Origin: Prevotella sp.
GTDB lineage: Bacteria > Bacteroidota > Bacteroidia > Bacteroidales > Bacteroidaceae
Reading direction: 5' to 3'
DNA length: 64,000 bases
Assembly: GCA_017619375.1 (NCBI GenBank)
Contig: JAFZSL010000054.1
Location: 1-64,000 of the forward strand
The first letter of the stretch is position 1, and each line of letters begins with the position of its first letter. Positions 42,254 to 50,146 of this stretch are shown here, piece after piece. The notes below the pieces were generated by a model. It was not told the origin of the DNA. It made no database searches and was given only the letters and a program-made list of their open reading frames with translations. Both the position numbers and the translations under genes were made by a program.

Positions 42254-43663
42254 TTATTTGACGACGAACTTCCTTCCACCCTTGATGTATATTCCGGGAC
42301 GCAGGTTGCTGCCATCCACACGGCGGCCGAGCAGGTCGTATGTGCTTACGTCATCACTCCTGCTTGAAGAAGGGACGGTGGTGATACCGGTGACCTTCTC
42401 AGTGGTGCAGAAAGTGAAATATTTCGGGGTGTCGTATTTCGCTGGGGAACTGTCGTGGAGATAGAGGCCCGTGCCTACGTTTTTCAATGAGAAGCCTTTG
42501 CCATCCACATATTCTATTTCCCATACGGCACCATTCCTGATATCTTGTCCGTTCTGGTTGTTCAGACCTAAGATGAAGCAGCACCAACCATCGACAGGTT
42601 GGGAGTTGAGATATCCGGGACTGCCCCAGATGCTATACTCGGTGTTGTCTGGCGTCATCAGGCGCAGCAGCCAACAGTTGGCGACGCTGCTGTTCACCAG
42701 TTTGAAGTGGTAGCCCGTGTTGTCGTCGCTGAAAGCATCGGAATATTCGCTATAGCCCAGGTTCTGGTTGTCGATGCCATGGAATGCCAATCCCTCCTCC
42801 TCGTTGACGATGGCGAATGACTTGCCTTTCGCCTCATTGAGGCTCGTGAACCTTTGGTCGATTTGCACAACAGGTTTCTCGATGGGGTAGGTGACGTCCA
42901 CCGAATAACGGCTGCAGAACTTCCATATTTCATCTCCGGTGAGCACACCGTAGTCGTTGGAAATCCAGTGACCCTTGTTGGCCATCTCCATCAGCACCAC
43001 CTCGACTCCTTCGTTACCCGGTCCCCACACATGGCGTGTGATGTGGGGCGCGCCGCGGTAGTTGTGTGTCACTTGGGCGGTGGACGGACAGCCGTTGTGC
43101 CTGATCCACACGTTCAGGTTGCTTTGGACATTGGCGAATGTCACTACGTCGTCACTTGTTCCGTGGGTGTGGATGATGGGGATGGGACGCACGTTGGGGT
43201 TGGCAGTGGCACCGCCCATCGGATAGCCGCTGATGGGTGCGAAGGCGGCGATGCGGTCGGCTATCTTGTTCATTGCGTGGTAGGTGAACATTCCGCCCAT
43301 GGAGAAGCCGGAGAGATAGACACGGCAGGGGTCGATGGAATACTTCTCCACCATCTCGTCGATGAGGGCGAGCATGAAGTTGATGTCACGATTGCCGGAA
43401 ATATCCCATGACTTGTCGATGCCCTCGGGGAAGACGGTGACAAACTTGGCGGTGTCGGCCACGGTCTCTATCTTCAGCATCCCTTTCTGGTAGTTGGCGT
43501 CCTGGTTCATGCCGTGGCATGAGATAAGCAGCGGACGGTTGGTGCCAAGGTTCCTTGGTACATAGGTGATGTAACTACGGTTCAGTTGCCCCACGCGGAT
43601 GCTCTCAGCCGACAAGGGAAGGAGGCTCAAAGCCATGGCGAAGATGATCAGTAAACGTTTCAT
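42254..43663 (-). CDS. CE1-type secreted esterase (PHB-depolymerase/feruloyl-esterase-like)
   Basis: 469 residues, signal peptide MKRLLIIFAMALSLLPLSAE. The alpha/beta-hydrolase domain (about 25-260) has the oxyanion region LISCHGMNQ, nucleophile GFSMGG (Ser121), Asp in HTHGTSDD (171/172) and His in NKGHW (His232). Such enzymes remove feruloyl or acetyl esters from plant or other polysaccharides. About 275-420 is a beta-rich module of unclear type that may be carbohydrate-binding. The last residues (STYDLLGRRVDGSNLRPG, then IYIKGGRKFVVK) form the C-terminal tail common on exported Bacteroidales proteins. It is upstream of the Tudor-like gene, same strand. Confidence 0.85.
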   Translation of the reverse strand: MKRLLIIFAMALSLLPLSAESIRVGQLNRSYITYVPRNLGTNRPLLISCHGMNQDANYQKGMLKIETVADTAKFVTVFPEGIDKSWDISGNRDINFMLALIDEMVEKYSIDPCRVYLSGFSMGGMFTYHAMNKIADRIAAFAPISGYPMGGATANPNVRPIPIIHTHGTSDDVVTFANVQSNLNVWIRHNGCPSTAQVTHNYRGAPHITRHVWGPGNEGVEVVLMEMANKGHWISNDYGVLTGDEIWKFCSRYSVDVTYPIEKPVVQIDQRFTSLNEAKGKSFAIVNEEEGLAFHGIDNQNLGYSEYSDAFSDDNTGYHFKLVNSSVANCWLLRLMTPDNTEYSIWGSPGYLNSQPVDGWCCFILGLNNQNGQDIRNGAVWEIEYVDGKGFSLKNVGTGLYLHDSSPAKYDTPKYFTFCTTEKVTGITTVPSSSRSDDVSTYDLLGRRVDGSNLRPGIYIKGGRKFVVK

Positions 43664-43687
43664 ATTTGTTTGTAATGGATTAGCGCG

Positions 43688-44317
43688 TTATTTGATATCT
43701 ACGGACTTGACGATGGATGGGAAATACTTCTCGAAGTCCTTTGCTCTCGAACTTCTGAAAAAGTATTTGCCCACCACGCCGGTCGTCGCGTCTTTCTTCA
43801 CTACGAAATACATGCAGGTCTCCCCGAGGTTGGTCGATTTCATCGTCATCACATTGCCGCTGACCTTGGGCTTTTCGAAGACCTCGTCCTCGCTGCCTTC
43901 CTGCTTGAACTTCTCCGCACATTCGTTGAGGTCGGCAAAAGTACCATCTGTCTCGTATTTCACGTTCATGCGGCTGTTCTTGTCGTTGGTCTCCGCTGTG
44001 AACGTGGTCTCGTCGGTGAATCTCTCCTTCAGTGCTTCCGGATAGCCGATGGTGAAGCGGTGGCTGTAGAAGGTGTTCTTCAACCCGGCACTTCCCTCGG
44101 CCCTTTTGGCTGCGGCTTCGGCAGCCTCTGCCTCCGCAGCCTCCAATGTCTTCCCTGCATCCTTGGCTGATGTTCCTGACGTTTCAGATGCCATTTCACT
44201 TCCTTCAGACGCTTCGGTTTCCACCCAAGGGAGTGGGTTCTCGTTGGCTTTCTCCTTACAAGAGGAAAGGACGATGGCGGTTAAGACCATCGTCATTAAG
44301 ATCATCACTTTTCTCAT
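43688..44317 (-). CDS. Lipoprotein of unknown function
   Basis: 209 residues; lipobox IVLSSC with acylated Cys about 20. A Ser/Glu/Ala-rich linker with an alanine-glutamate coil (EAAEAEAAEAAAKRAEG, about 58-75) precedes a compact alpha/beta domain (about 80-209: FYSHRFTIGYPEALKERFTD ... CMYFVVKKDATTGVVGKYF). The domain looks like a PsbP/DUF1795-type ligand-binding fold, but this is only an impression. 24 nt upstream of the esterase gene start, same strand. Confidence 0.6.
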   Translation of the reverse strand: MRKVMILMTMVLTAIVLSSCKEKANENPLPWVETEASEGSEMASETSGTSAKDAGKTLEAAEAEAAEAAAKRAEGSAGLKNTFYSHRFTIGYPEALKERFTDETTFTAETNDKNSRMNVKYETDGTFADLNECAEKFKQEGSEDEVFEKPKVSGNVMTMKSTNLGETCMYFVVKKDATTGVVGKYFFRSSRAKDFEKYFPSIVKSVDIK

Positions 44318-44357
44318 AGGTGTTGAAGAGGGTTGAAACTTGGATATGAGGCATGGA

Positions 44358-44990
44358 TCATTCGGAATAGTTGTACAAAACCTCTTCCATGGATTTGAAC
44401 ATCTTCATAAAGCCCTTCGACTTGGCGATAAAGCCTTGGTAAAACTCCTGATGAGCCTTTCTCACGGTGGTGCCGGAATATTCCTCCACGAAGTTGTTCT
44501 CGCCAATGGGACTTTTCTTGACGATGGTGTTGATTAACTTGCCTTTGTTGAAATAAAACCTGAACTCATAGTCCAAATCTTTGTCGCCGTTGATGTCAAG
44601 CCAGGGTTGAAGGGCATAAATGAAGGCGATGTTGCCGTCTTCATCGTATAGGTATTCTTCGTAATATTCACGCACGGCATAATTGTATTTCGTGGTGACG
44701 AATTTCAAGAAGTGCTGTGCATAGATGAGGTCGTTGGGGTTCTCCTTCTCACCGAAATACATGTACACGTCTTCCTTGTGGCCGCCGGTGGCGGGGAGGA
44801 AATGGCGTGCTTCCACATGGTAGCATTCCATCCATTCGGCGCCGTCGTTGTCATTGGTGCCGTTGTGGGTGTTGATATACTCCTTCATGTCCGCATAGCG
44901 CTGCCTGATGCTGGCCATCGTGTTTTGTGCCCAGCCCCACTGTACGTTTGCAGCAAGGCATAACATAATGATTGTCAAGGTCTTTTTCAT
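44358..44990 (-). CDS. Exported protein of unknown function
   Basis: 210 residues with signal peptide MKKTLTIIMLCLAANVQWGWAQ. Mature protein: helical start (ASIRQRYADMKEYI), then a strand-rich middle with many Tyr and acidic residues (YMYFGEKENPNDLIYAQHFL, EEYLYDEDGNIAFIYALQPW) and a helical end. No known domain recognised. First gene of the minus-strand run 44990-41359, with a good promoter upstream. Confidence 0.65.
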   Translation of the reverse strand: MKKTLTIIMLCLAANVQWGWAQNTMASIRQRYADMKEYINTHNGTNDNDGAEWMECYHVEARHFLPATGGHKEDVYMYFGEKENPNDLIYAQHFLKFVTTKYNYAVREYYEEYLYDEDGNIAFIYALQPWLDINGDKDLDYEFRFYFNKGKLINTIVKKSPIGENNFVEEYSGTTVRKAHQEFYQGFIAKSKGFMKMFKSMEEVLYNYSE

Positions 44991-45062
44991 AACAATATTG
45001 TCTTTTTTGTTTCTAACTTATCTTTTTGTCTGCAATACCTGAGGGCTCTTGCATTTACGCCG

Positions 45063-45094
45063 CGAAGATAAGCATTTCTAACGACTTTTCCAAA
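45063..45094 (-). promoter_or_regulatory. Promoter of the 44990 gene run
   Basis: On the minus strand TTTG (45091-45094), a 20-nt spacer and TATCTTCG (45063-45070), one base off the TAnnTTTG consensus. Confidence 0.55.
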
Positions 45095-45134
45095 TTATTG
45101 GTGATGGAGAAAGTTTCATAATGATTTTTTTTCT

Positions 45135-45142
45135 TAATTTTG
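45135..45142 (+). promoter_or_regulatory. -7 box in the divergent region, plus strand
   Basis: TAATTTTG followed by CAGC. It would give the downstream sigma gene a leader of about 330 nt that includes the hairpin at 45312. Confidence 0.45.
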
Positions 45143-45311
45143 CAGCAGATTCGATCATTAGTACTTTATGCAAAGTCATTGGTTGTTTCATGGTCAAAAC
45201 CCATTTCGTTCACTCAACTATCGCAAATAAAAAGATGATGGAATAAAAAAGGGCAATATTATAAATAAAGGTGCAGATTAAAAATGGTGATGAAGTGGAC
45301 ATACGTCCCTT

Positions 45312-45362
45312 TAACTTCTCCCCCTCTGCCTGACGCAGGCCGGGGGCGAGGGAGAACTCCTC
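45312..45362. repeat. GC-rich imperfect palindrome in the sigma operon leader
   Basis: AACTTCTCCCCC ... GCCTG-ACG-CAGGC ... GGGGGCGAGGGAGAACTCC forms a long interrupted hairpin, much more GC-rich than the flanks. It could be an attenuator or a REP-like element; no second copy was seen in the window. The rest of the 45143-45481 leader shows no gene. Confidence 0.45.
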
Positions 45363-45481
45363 TTTAACTCCTGAAAATTGAGCGAATATGAAACTTGAGT
45401 CATTAATTTCAAAAAAATCTGCTTTCAGGGGTGATGATTCTTCACACTCGGCTGTATATAGGATAAAACAGCGAACAAAAG

Positions 45482-45991
45482 ATGCAAGACAGAGAACGAC
45501 AGTTTGAGCGACTTTTCCATTCGGAATATGGCAGGATGTACAGGGCGGCCCACATCCTGCTCGGTGACGAAGACGAGGCCAAGGATGCCGTGCAGGACGT
45601 GTTCGCACGTCTCTGGGACGGCAACGTGACTCTACGCGAGGAGTCGCAACGGGCGTTCATGCTCACCTGCGTCAGAAATCGCTGCCTCAACATCATTGCA
45701 CAAAGGCGAAGCCAACAAGAATCCACGTTGCAAGTCGCGATGGATTCCACTGAAGGAGAAACGGAGACATGGCAGGATATGTCTGACGATGAACTGACGA
45801 TGATGGTGCAACAATACATCGACGAAAGGCTCACTCCACAGACAGGACGCGTCATCCGCATGCGCTTCGACGACGAGAAGTCATACAAGGACATCTCAAA
45901 TTCCCTCGGCATCAGCCTCTCCGCCGTCAACAAACACATCGTGCAAGGACTGAGGAAACTGCGTCATCAATTCAACAAACGAGAAGTATGA
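45482..45991 (+). CDS. ECF-type sigma-70 factor
   Basis: 169 residues, the Bacteroidetes type that pairs with FecR-like anti-sigma factors. Region 2: YRAAHILLGDEDEAKDAVQD, then VFARLW and RAFMLTCVRNRCLN. Region 4: TGRVIRMRFDDEKSYKDIS, then LGISLSAVNKHIVQGLRKLR. It overlaps the next gene by 4 nt. The three-gene order sigma, anti-sigma, STN-barrel is the classic surface-signalling operon. Confidence 0.92.
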   Translation: MQDRERQFERLFHSEYGRMYRAAHILLGDEDEAKDAVQDVFARLWDGNVTLREESQRAFMLTCVRNRCLNIIAQRRSQQESTLQVAMDSTEGETETWQDMSDDELTMMVQQYIDERLTPQTGRVIRMRFDDEKSYKDISNSLGISLSAVNKHIVQGLRKLRHQFNKREV

Positions 45992-46575
45992 AGAACAAAG
46001 ACCGAATCCGCATGCTCCTCCACCCGGAGCAATACACCGACGAGCAACTAGACCAGATGCTCGACAAGACAAACGTCCCCGTCCCTGATGTGGAGGAGGA
46101 GTGGTTGCAATTCAAGGCGAAACACCAGCACCACAGACGACAAAACCCGACGATGCGATGGGCAGCCATCATCGTAACCGTGGCTGCACTTTCAGGCATC
46201 ACCTACGCTGCCATCCTGCATTTCTGGAACACCAACGACGTGAAGGAAGAGACTCCGGCCGCCGCTACCCAATCAAAACCGACCGTGCTGGAAACGGAAG
46301 ACCAGGAGTCTGCTTACGGCGTGGCACCTGCAGTGGAAGTGAATGACACCATCAGGCAGGACCAACAGTTCAACAATGTAGAGTTGCAAAAGATCATGCA
46401 GCAACTCAGCAAGGATTATGGAGTGAAAGTGGTGTTCAAGAATGAATCCACACGCACACTGCGCTTCTACCTGAAATGGGAGGCCAACGACTCCATCCAG
46501 GACATCCTCAACCGCATCAACCATTTCGAGAAAGTGCACCTCACGCTTTCCGAAGAAACCATCACCATCGAATAG
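45988..46575 (+). CDS. FecR-like anti-sigma factor with DUF4974-type C-terminus
   Basis: 195 residues; starts within the sigma stop (ATGA). Cytoplasmic N-terminus (about 1-55), one membrane span (WAAIIVTVAALSGITYAAIL, about 58-78), and a periplasmic C-terminal domain (about 125-195: FNNVELQKIMQQLSKDYGVK, then SIQDILNRINHFEKV) of the DUF4974/STN-like type that contacts the receptor's signalling domain. The central FecR beta domain found in full-length members is missing, so this is a short form. Confidence 0.85.
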   Translation: MKNKDRIRMLLHPEQYTDEQLDQMLDKTNVPVPDVEEEWLQFKAKHQHHRRQNPTMRWAAIIVTVAALSGITYAAILHFWNTNDVKEETPAAATQSKPTVLETEDQESAYGVAPAVEVNDTIRQDQQFNNVELQKIMQQLSKDYGVKVVFKNESTRTLRFYLKWEANDSIQDILNRINHFEKVHLTLSEETITIE

Positions 46576-46584
46576 ACCATCATC

Positions 46585-49131
46585 ATGAGACATTTTCTTA
46601 TCTTCATAATGTGCCTCGTCGCCACGACGGCAGGGGCGCAGCAACTAACACATGATTTCAGGAACACCTCCCTCTCCGAGGCGCTCATCTGGATCGACAA
46701 CGCACAAAGCAGTTACAAGATCAACTTCATCTTCGACGAACTAGAGGACTTCACCGTCACCACCTCGCTGAGAAACACCTCGGTGAAAGATGCCGTCAGG
46801 CAAGTGGTGGGGTTCTATCCCATGCGTGTCAGCTCTGAGAACAGGGACATCTACGTGGAATGTATGCAGAAGGCAGACACCAAGTTAACGGGACATGTCA
46901 TCGACGAACACGGAAAGCCGTTGCCCTATGTCACCGTGTCGCTCCTTGCTCCCAACGACTCCACCTTCATCACAGGAGGCGTGAGCAACGAGAACGGCGA
47001 CTTTGTCATCCCATGCCAATCACGTCAACTCATCGTCAAACTCACCTATGTCGGTTACAAGACTGTGACAAGGAACGCTCCGGTGGGACGTCTCGGCACC
47101 ATCGCCATGCAACCGGACACTTATTTGATACAGGGTGTCACGGTCAAGGGGGAGGTCCCGCAGTACAAGATGACCTCGGGCGGTATGACCGTCGAGGTGC
47201 AGCACTCCATCCTCCACGACGTAGGCTCTGCCAACGACGTGCTTTCAATGATGCCGATGGTTCAGGAACGAGATGGAAAGTACGAGGTGTTGGCCAAGGG
47301 CGAGCCGGAGATATACATCAATAACAAGAAAGTGACGAACACCAACGAACTGAAGCTGTTGAAGTCGGTTGACATCAAGAGCGTGGACATCATCACCGCT
47401 CCGGGTGCCCAGTACAACGCCGAGGTGGATGCCGTCATCCGCATTAAGACATTGAAAGCCCAGGGCGACGGATTCAGCGTGATGGCCACCAGTCAGACAT
47501 GGCGTAACAACAAGTGGAACAACTACGACGACCTCACGCTGAAGTACCGCACGGGCGGACTGGAGGCTTTCGCCAACGTTGCGTTTGACTACGGCCACTA
47601 CAGCAATGACCAGGACTTGGGACAGGAACTCCACATCAGCAAGGATTTTTTTGATATCCATGCAGATTTACCCTTAAGAAGTCGATGGGCGAATTTTCAG
47701 TACAAGGCTGGCCTCAGTTACGATTTCAACACCGACCATTCTGTAGGTCTGAGCTTCTCGTCACAAAAAAGTCTTTTTGGACATATGAAGACCAAAATGA
47801 ATCAGAACTATCAGAAAAACGGAGCCTTCTATGGAGACATCGTCCTGGAAACGGCTGCCGATGAACCAGACAAACCAGTATGGGAACTGAATACATATTA
47901 TATAGGAAAGGTAGGGAATCTAGGTATCGACCTGAACACCACATGGCTCCACCGCGAATCGGAAGACCAACTCTTCCAACAGGAGTATAGTAAAGAACTT
48001 GGCGACCGCCCTATCACAACAACCAACGCGGAGAAAAACACGATGGTGGCAGGTAAACTGGTGCTGACTTATCCCATTTGGAAAGGTATGCTGAGTGGTG
48101 GGTCGGAGGTGACTTCCACACAAAGCCACGGCCGCAATTTCAATCAGGAAAACATCATACCCGAGGCCGACAACGAGATGAAGGAAAAGAATATCGCGGG
48201 CTTTGCCGAATATGAGTTGCAGTTAGGACAGTGGCACTTGAATGCCGGGTTGCGCTACGAGCATGTCGCGGCGGACTACAGTTCGTTTGGCATCTGGCAA
48301 CCGGAGCCTAGTCGCACTTATGACGATTGGTTCCCCAACCTCTCGGCAGCATGGCAGAAAGGCAAATGGGGTGTACAACTGAGTTACAGCAAGCGCATCA
48401 CCCGTCCACCCTATAATATGTTGAGTTCCATCGTGATTTACGACAGCCGTATGCTCTATGAGGGCGGCAACCCGCTGCTGCGCCCTTCGGTTCGCCAGAG
48501 CATCGACTTCAACCTGACCTATTCTTGGTTGAACTTCATGGCTGGTTTCACTCGTGAGAACGACTTCTTCACACATATTGGTCAAGTATATGATGAGGAA
48601 AAAGAGATAGGCATATTCCGACCGGCAAACTTCGACCATCAGGACCGTGTTTATGCCACACTCGTCGCATCACCAAAGTTTGGATTCTGGTTGCCATCCG
48701 CCACGTTGCATTATTATCAACAAATGTTTGATGCAGAAGCATACGGTGCACCGAAGAAACTGAATAAACCCGAATTCTCCTTCGACTTGAAGAGTTGGTT
48801 TGTCATTAATCCAACAACAAAAGCCTTGGTTCAAGTCAGTTATACGGGCAGCAATCACTGGGGATTCATGTACCGTGGCAGTAATTTCATGGCGAACGCC
48901 CGACTGCAAAAGTCTTTTTGGAATGAACGGATGACATGCACGCTTTACGCCAATGATATCTTCCGCTCATACAAAACCAAAGTGACCACTTACTATGAAA
49001 TAGGCAAGACAACCCAGGACCTATACAGTTATACACAATGTGTGGGACTGACCTTGACCTACAATTTCAACGCCTCGCGTATGAAATACAAAGGCACTGG
49101 TGCCGGTAACGAAGAAAAGGCTCGTCTGTGA
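46585..49131 (+). CDS. Outer-membrane receptor with N-terminal STN signalling domain
   Basis: 848 residues. A signal peptide ends near TAGAQ, then an STN domain (about 20-92: QLTHDFRNTSLSEALIWI ... VRQVVGFYPMRVSSE), a carboxypeptidase-regulatory-like domain (about 95-170), a plug-like region (about 175-290: ITAPGAQYNAEVDAVIRIKT) and a barrel ending VGLTLTYNFNASRMKYK. The STN domain passes ligand occupancy to the anti-sigma factor encoded just upstream (9 nt), which then frees the sigma factor. The last codons lie inside the terminator hairpin. Confidence 0.88.
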   Translation: MRHFLIFIMCLVATTAGAQQLTHDFRNTSLSEALIWIDNAQSSYKINFIFDELEDFTVTTSLRNTSVKDAVRQVVGFYPMRVSSENRDIYVECMQKADTKLTGHVIDEHGKPLPYVTVSLLAPNDSTFITGGVSNENGDFVIPCQSRQLIVKLTYVGYKTVTRNAPVGRLGTIAMQPDTYLIQGVTVKGEVPQYKMTSGGMTVEVQHSILHDVGSANDVLSMMPMVQERDGKYEVLAKGEPEIYINNKKVTNTNELKLLKSVDIKSVDIITAPGAQYNAEVDAVIRIKTLKAQGDGFSVMATSQTWRNNKWNNYDDLTLKYRTGGLEAFANVAFDYGHYSNDQDLGQELHISKDFFDIHADLPLRSRWANFQYKAGLSYDFNTDHSVGLSFSSQKSLFGHMKTKMNQNYQKNGAFYGDIVLETAADEPDKPVWELNTYYIGKVGNLGIDLNTTWLHRESEDQLFQQEYSKELGDRPITTTNAEKNTMVAGKLVLTYPIWKGMLSGGSEVTSTQSHGRNFNQENIIPEADNEMKEKNIAGFAEYELQLGQWHLNAGLRYEHVAADYSSFGIWQPEPSRTYDDWFPNLSAAWQKGKWGVQLSYSKRITRPPYNMLSSIVIYDSRMLYEGGNPLLRPSVRQSIDFNLTYSWLNFMAGFTRENDFFTHIGQVYDEEKEIGIFRPANFDHQDRVYATLVASPKFGFWLPSATLHYYQQMFDAEAYGAPKKLNKPEFSFDLKSWFVINPTTKALVQVSYTGSNHWGFMYRGSNFMANARLQKSFWNERMTCTLYANDIFRSYKTKVTTYYEIGKTTQDLYSYTQCVGLTLTYNFNASRMKYKGTGAGNEEKARL

Positions 49132-49147
49132 CGAGCCTTTTCTTTGA
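49115..49147 (+). terminator. Terminator overlapping the barrel gene's stop codon
   Basis: Stem AAAAGGCTCGTC/GACGAGCCTTTT with a 3-nt loop, then TCTTT. The TGA stop (49129-49131) sits in the hairpin. Confidence 0.8.
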
Positions 49148-49159
49148 AAACCATAGGGT

Positions 49160-49240
49160 TATGGTCTCTATAGTTTCTGTAGTTTCTATGGTCTCTATGA
49201 TCTCTATGGTCTCTATAGTTTCTATAGTTTCTATGGTCTA
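49160..49240. repeat. Nine imperfect 9-bp tandem repeats
   Basis: Units alternate TATGGTCTC and TATAGTTTC with single changes, 9 units, ending just before the flavodoxin gene's stop codon. Non-coding. Confidence 0.8.
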
Positions 49241-49248
49241 CTTGCCAT

Positions 49249-50046
49249 CTATCTCACCACTTGCGTGAATTCCGGCTGTGCTCCTTGATTTGCAATCACG
49301 TAGATGGAGGAGGTGGACTCTTTCCCGTCGAAGCCGCGACCCTTGACGGTGAAAAGGTATTCCGTGCCGTCAGGTGTCTGGCGCTTGCCCACGGTCGATG
49401 GAGTGCCGAGCGGCATTTGGTAACTGGAGCAGGCGGCATCGAAGATGGCTTTTTCTGCATCTGTCACGGGTTGCTGTGCTGAAAAATCGGGTAGGGGAGC
49501 GACGGTGCCTTCCTTGAACCCGTTTGTCTTGAGGAATCTGTCGATTTCCTTCGCTGCTGAAGCGACCCTTGCCTGGCGCACGCCGTAACCTTCCATGATT
49601 TTGGCTTTGGGCAATGCTTTCTTGAGGGCGTCGGAGGAAGTGTTCAGACCGCCGCTGCCGAAAGTGCAGAAGGGGACGATGGTCTTTCCGGCGAAGTCAT
49701 TGTCTTTCAGAAGGGAGAAAATCGGGTTGGCGTAGGTGCCGAACCAGATGGGGTAGCCGAGGAAGATGACGTCATAGTCGGAGATCTTCTTCTTCAGAGG
49801 TTTGAGTTCAGGCCACTCGTTGCTCTGCATCTCTTTCTGGCCGCGCTGAATGGTCTCTTGGAAATTCCCTGTATAGGGCTGGACGCATTCGATGCTTTCG
49901 ATGTCGGCGTTGAGTTGTTTCTGAAGTTCTTCAGCCACAGTCTTGGTCGTTCCTGATTCTGAATAGTAAAGCACAAGCGTTTTCTGTGCGTGGCAAGTGC
50001 CGAAGGTTGCAATCATTGCAATGGATAATAATAATGTTTTCATCAT
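49249..50046 (-). CDS. Exported flavodoxin-domain protein
   Basis: 265 residues with a clear signal peptide (MKTLLLSIAMIATFGTCHAQ; start may be the second Met). About 22-165 is a flavodoxin fold: the FMN phosphate loop YYSESGTTKTVAEEL, then IFLGYPIWFGTYANP (the ring-stacking loop) and FCTFGSGGLNTSSDALKK. Flavodoxins are usually cytoplasmic; the export signal suggests periplasmic electron transfer or quinone/thiol reduction. About 185-265 is a second small beta domain (GTEYLFTVKGRGFDGKESTS). The gene is flanked on both sides by short tandem repeats. Confidence 0.85.
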   Translation of the reverse strand: MMKTLLLSIAMIATFGTCHAQKTLVLYYSESGTTKTVAEELQKQLNADIESIECVQPYTGNFQETIQRGQKEMQSNEWPELKPLKKKISDYDVIFLGYPIWFGTYANPIFSLLKDNDFAGKTIVPFCTFGSGGLNTSSDALKKALPKAKIMEGYGVRQARVASAAKEIDRFLKTNGFKEGTVAPLPDFSAQQPVTDAEKAIFDAACSSYQMPLGTPSTVGKRQTPDGTEYLFTVKGRGFDGKESTSSIYVIANQGAQPEFTQVVR

Positions 50047-50075
50047 TTTTATATTTTGAATAGTTGAAATTTTTA

Positions 50076-50115
50076 CTAGGAGATTCTAGGAAGTTCTAGG
50101 AGATTCTAGGAAAAC
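50076..50115. repeat. Four imperfect 10-bp tandem repeats
   Basis: CTAGGAGATT, CTAGGAAGTT, CTAGGAGATT and CTAGGAAAAC in a row, 30 nt upstream of the flavodoxin start and 32 nt from the DUF4139 gene's stop. Confidence 0.75.
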
Positions 50116-50146
50116 TAGAAAAACAACAAATCCCATGGTCCCTGGA

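Noticed and set aside
49160-49240. Regular short repeats as a possible CRISPR array
   Set aside because: Units are 9 bp, contiguous, with no spacers and no cas genes nearby; they are simple tandem repeats.
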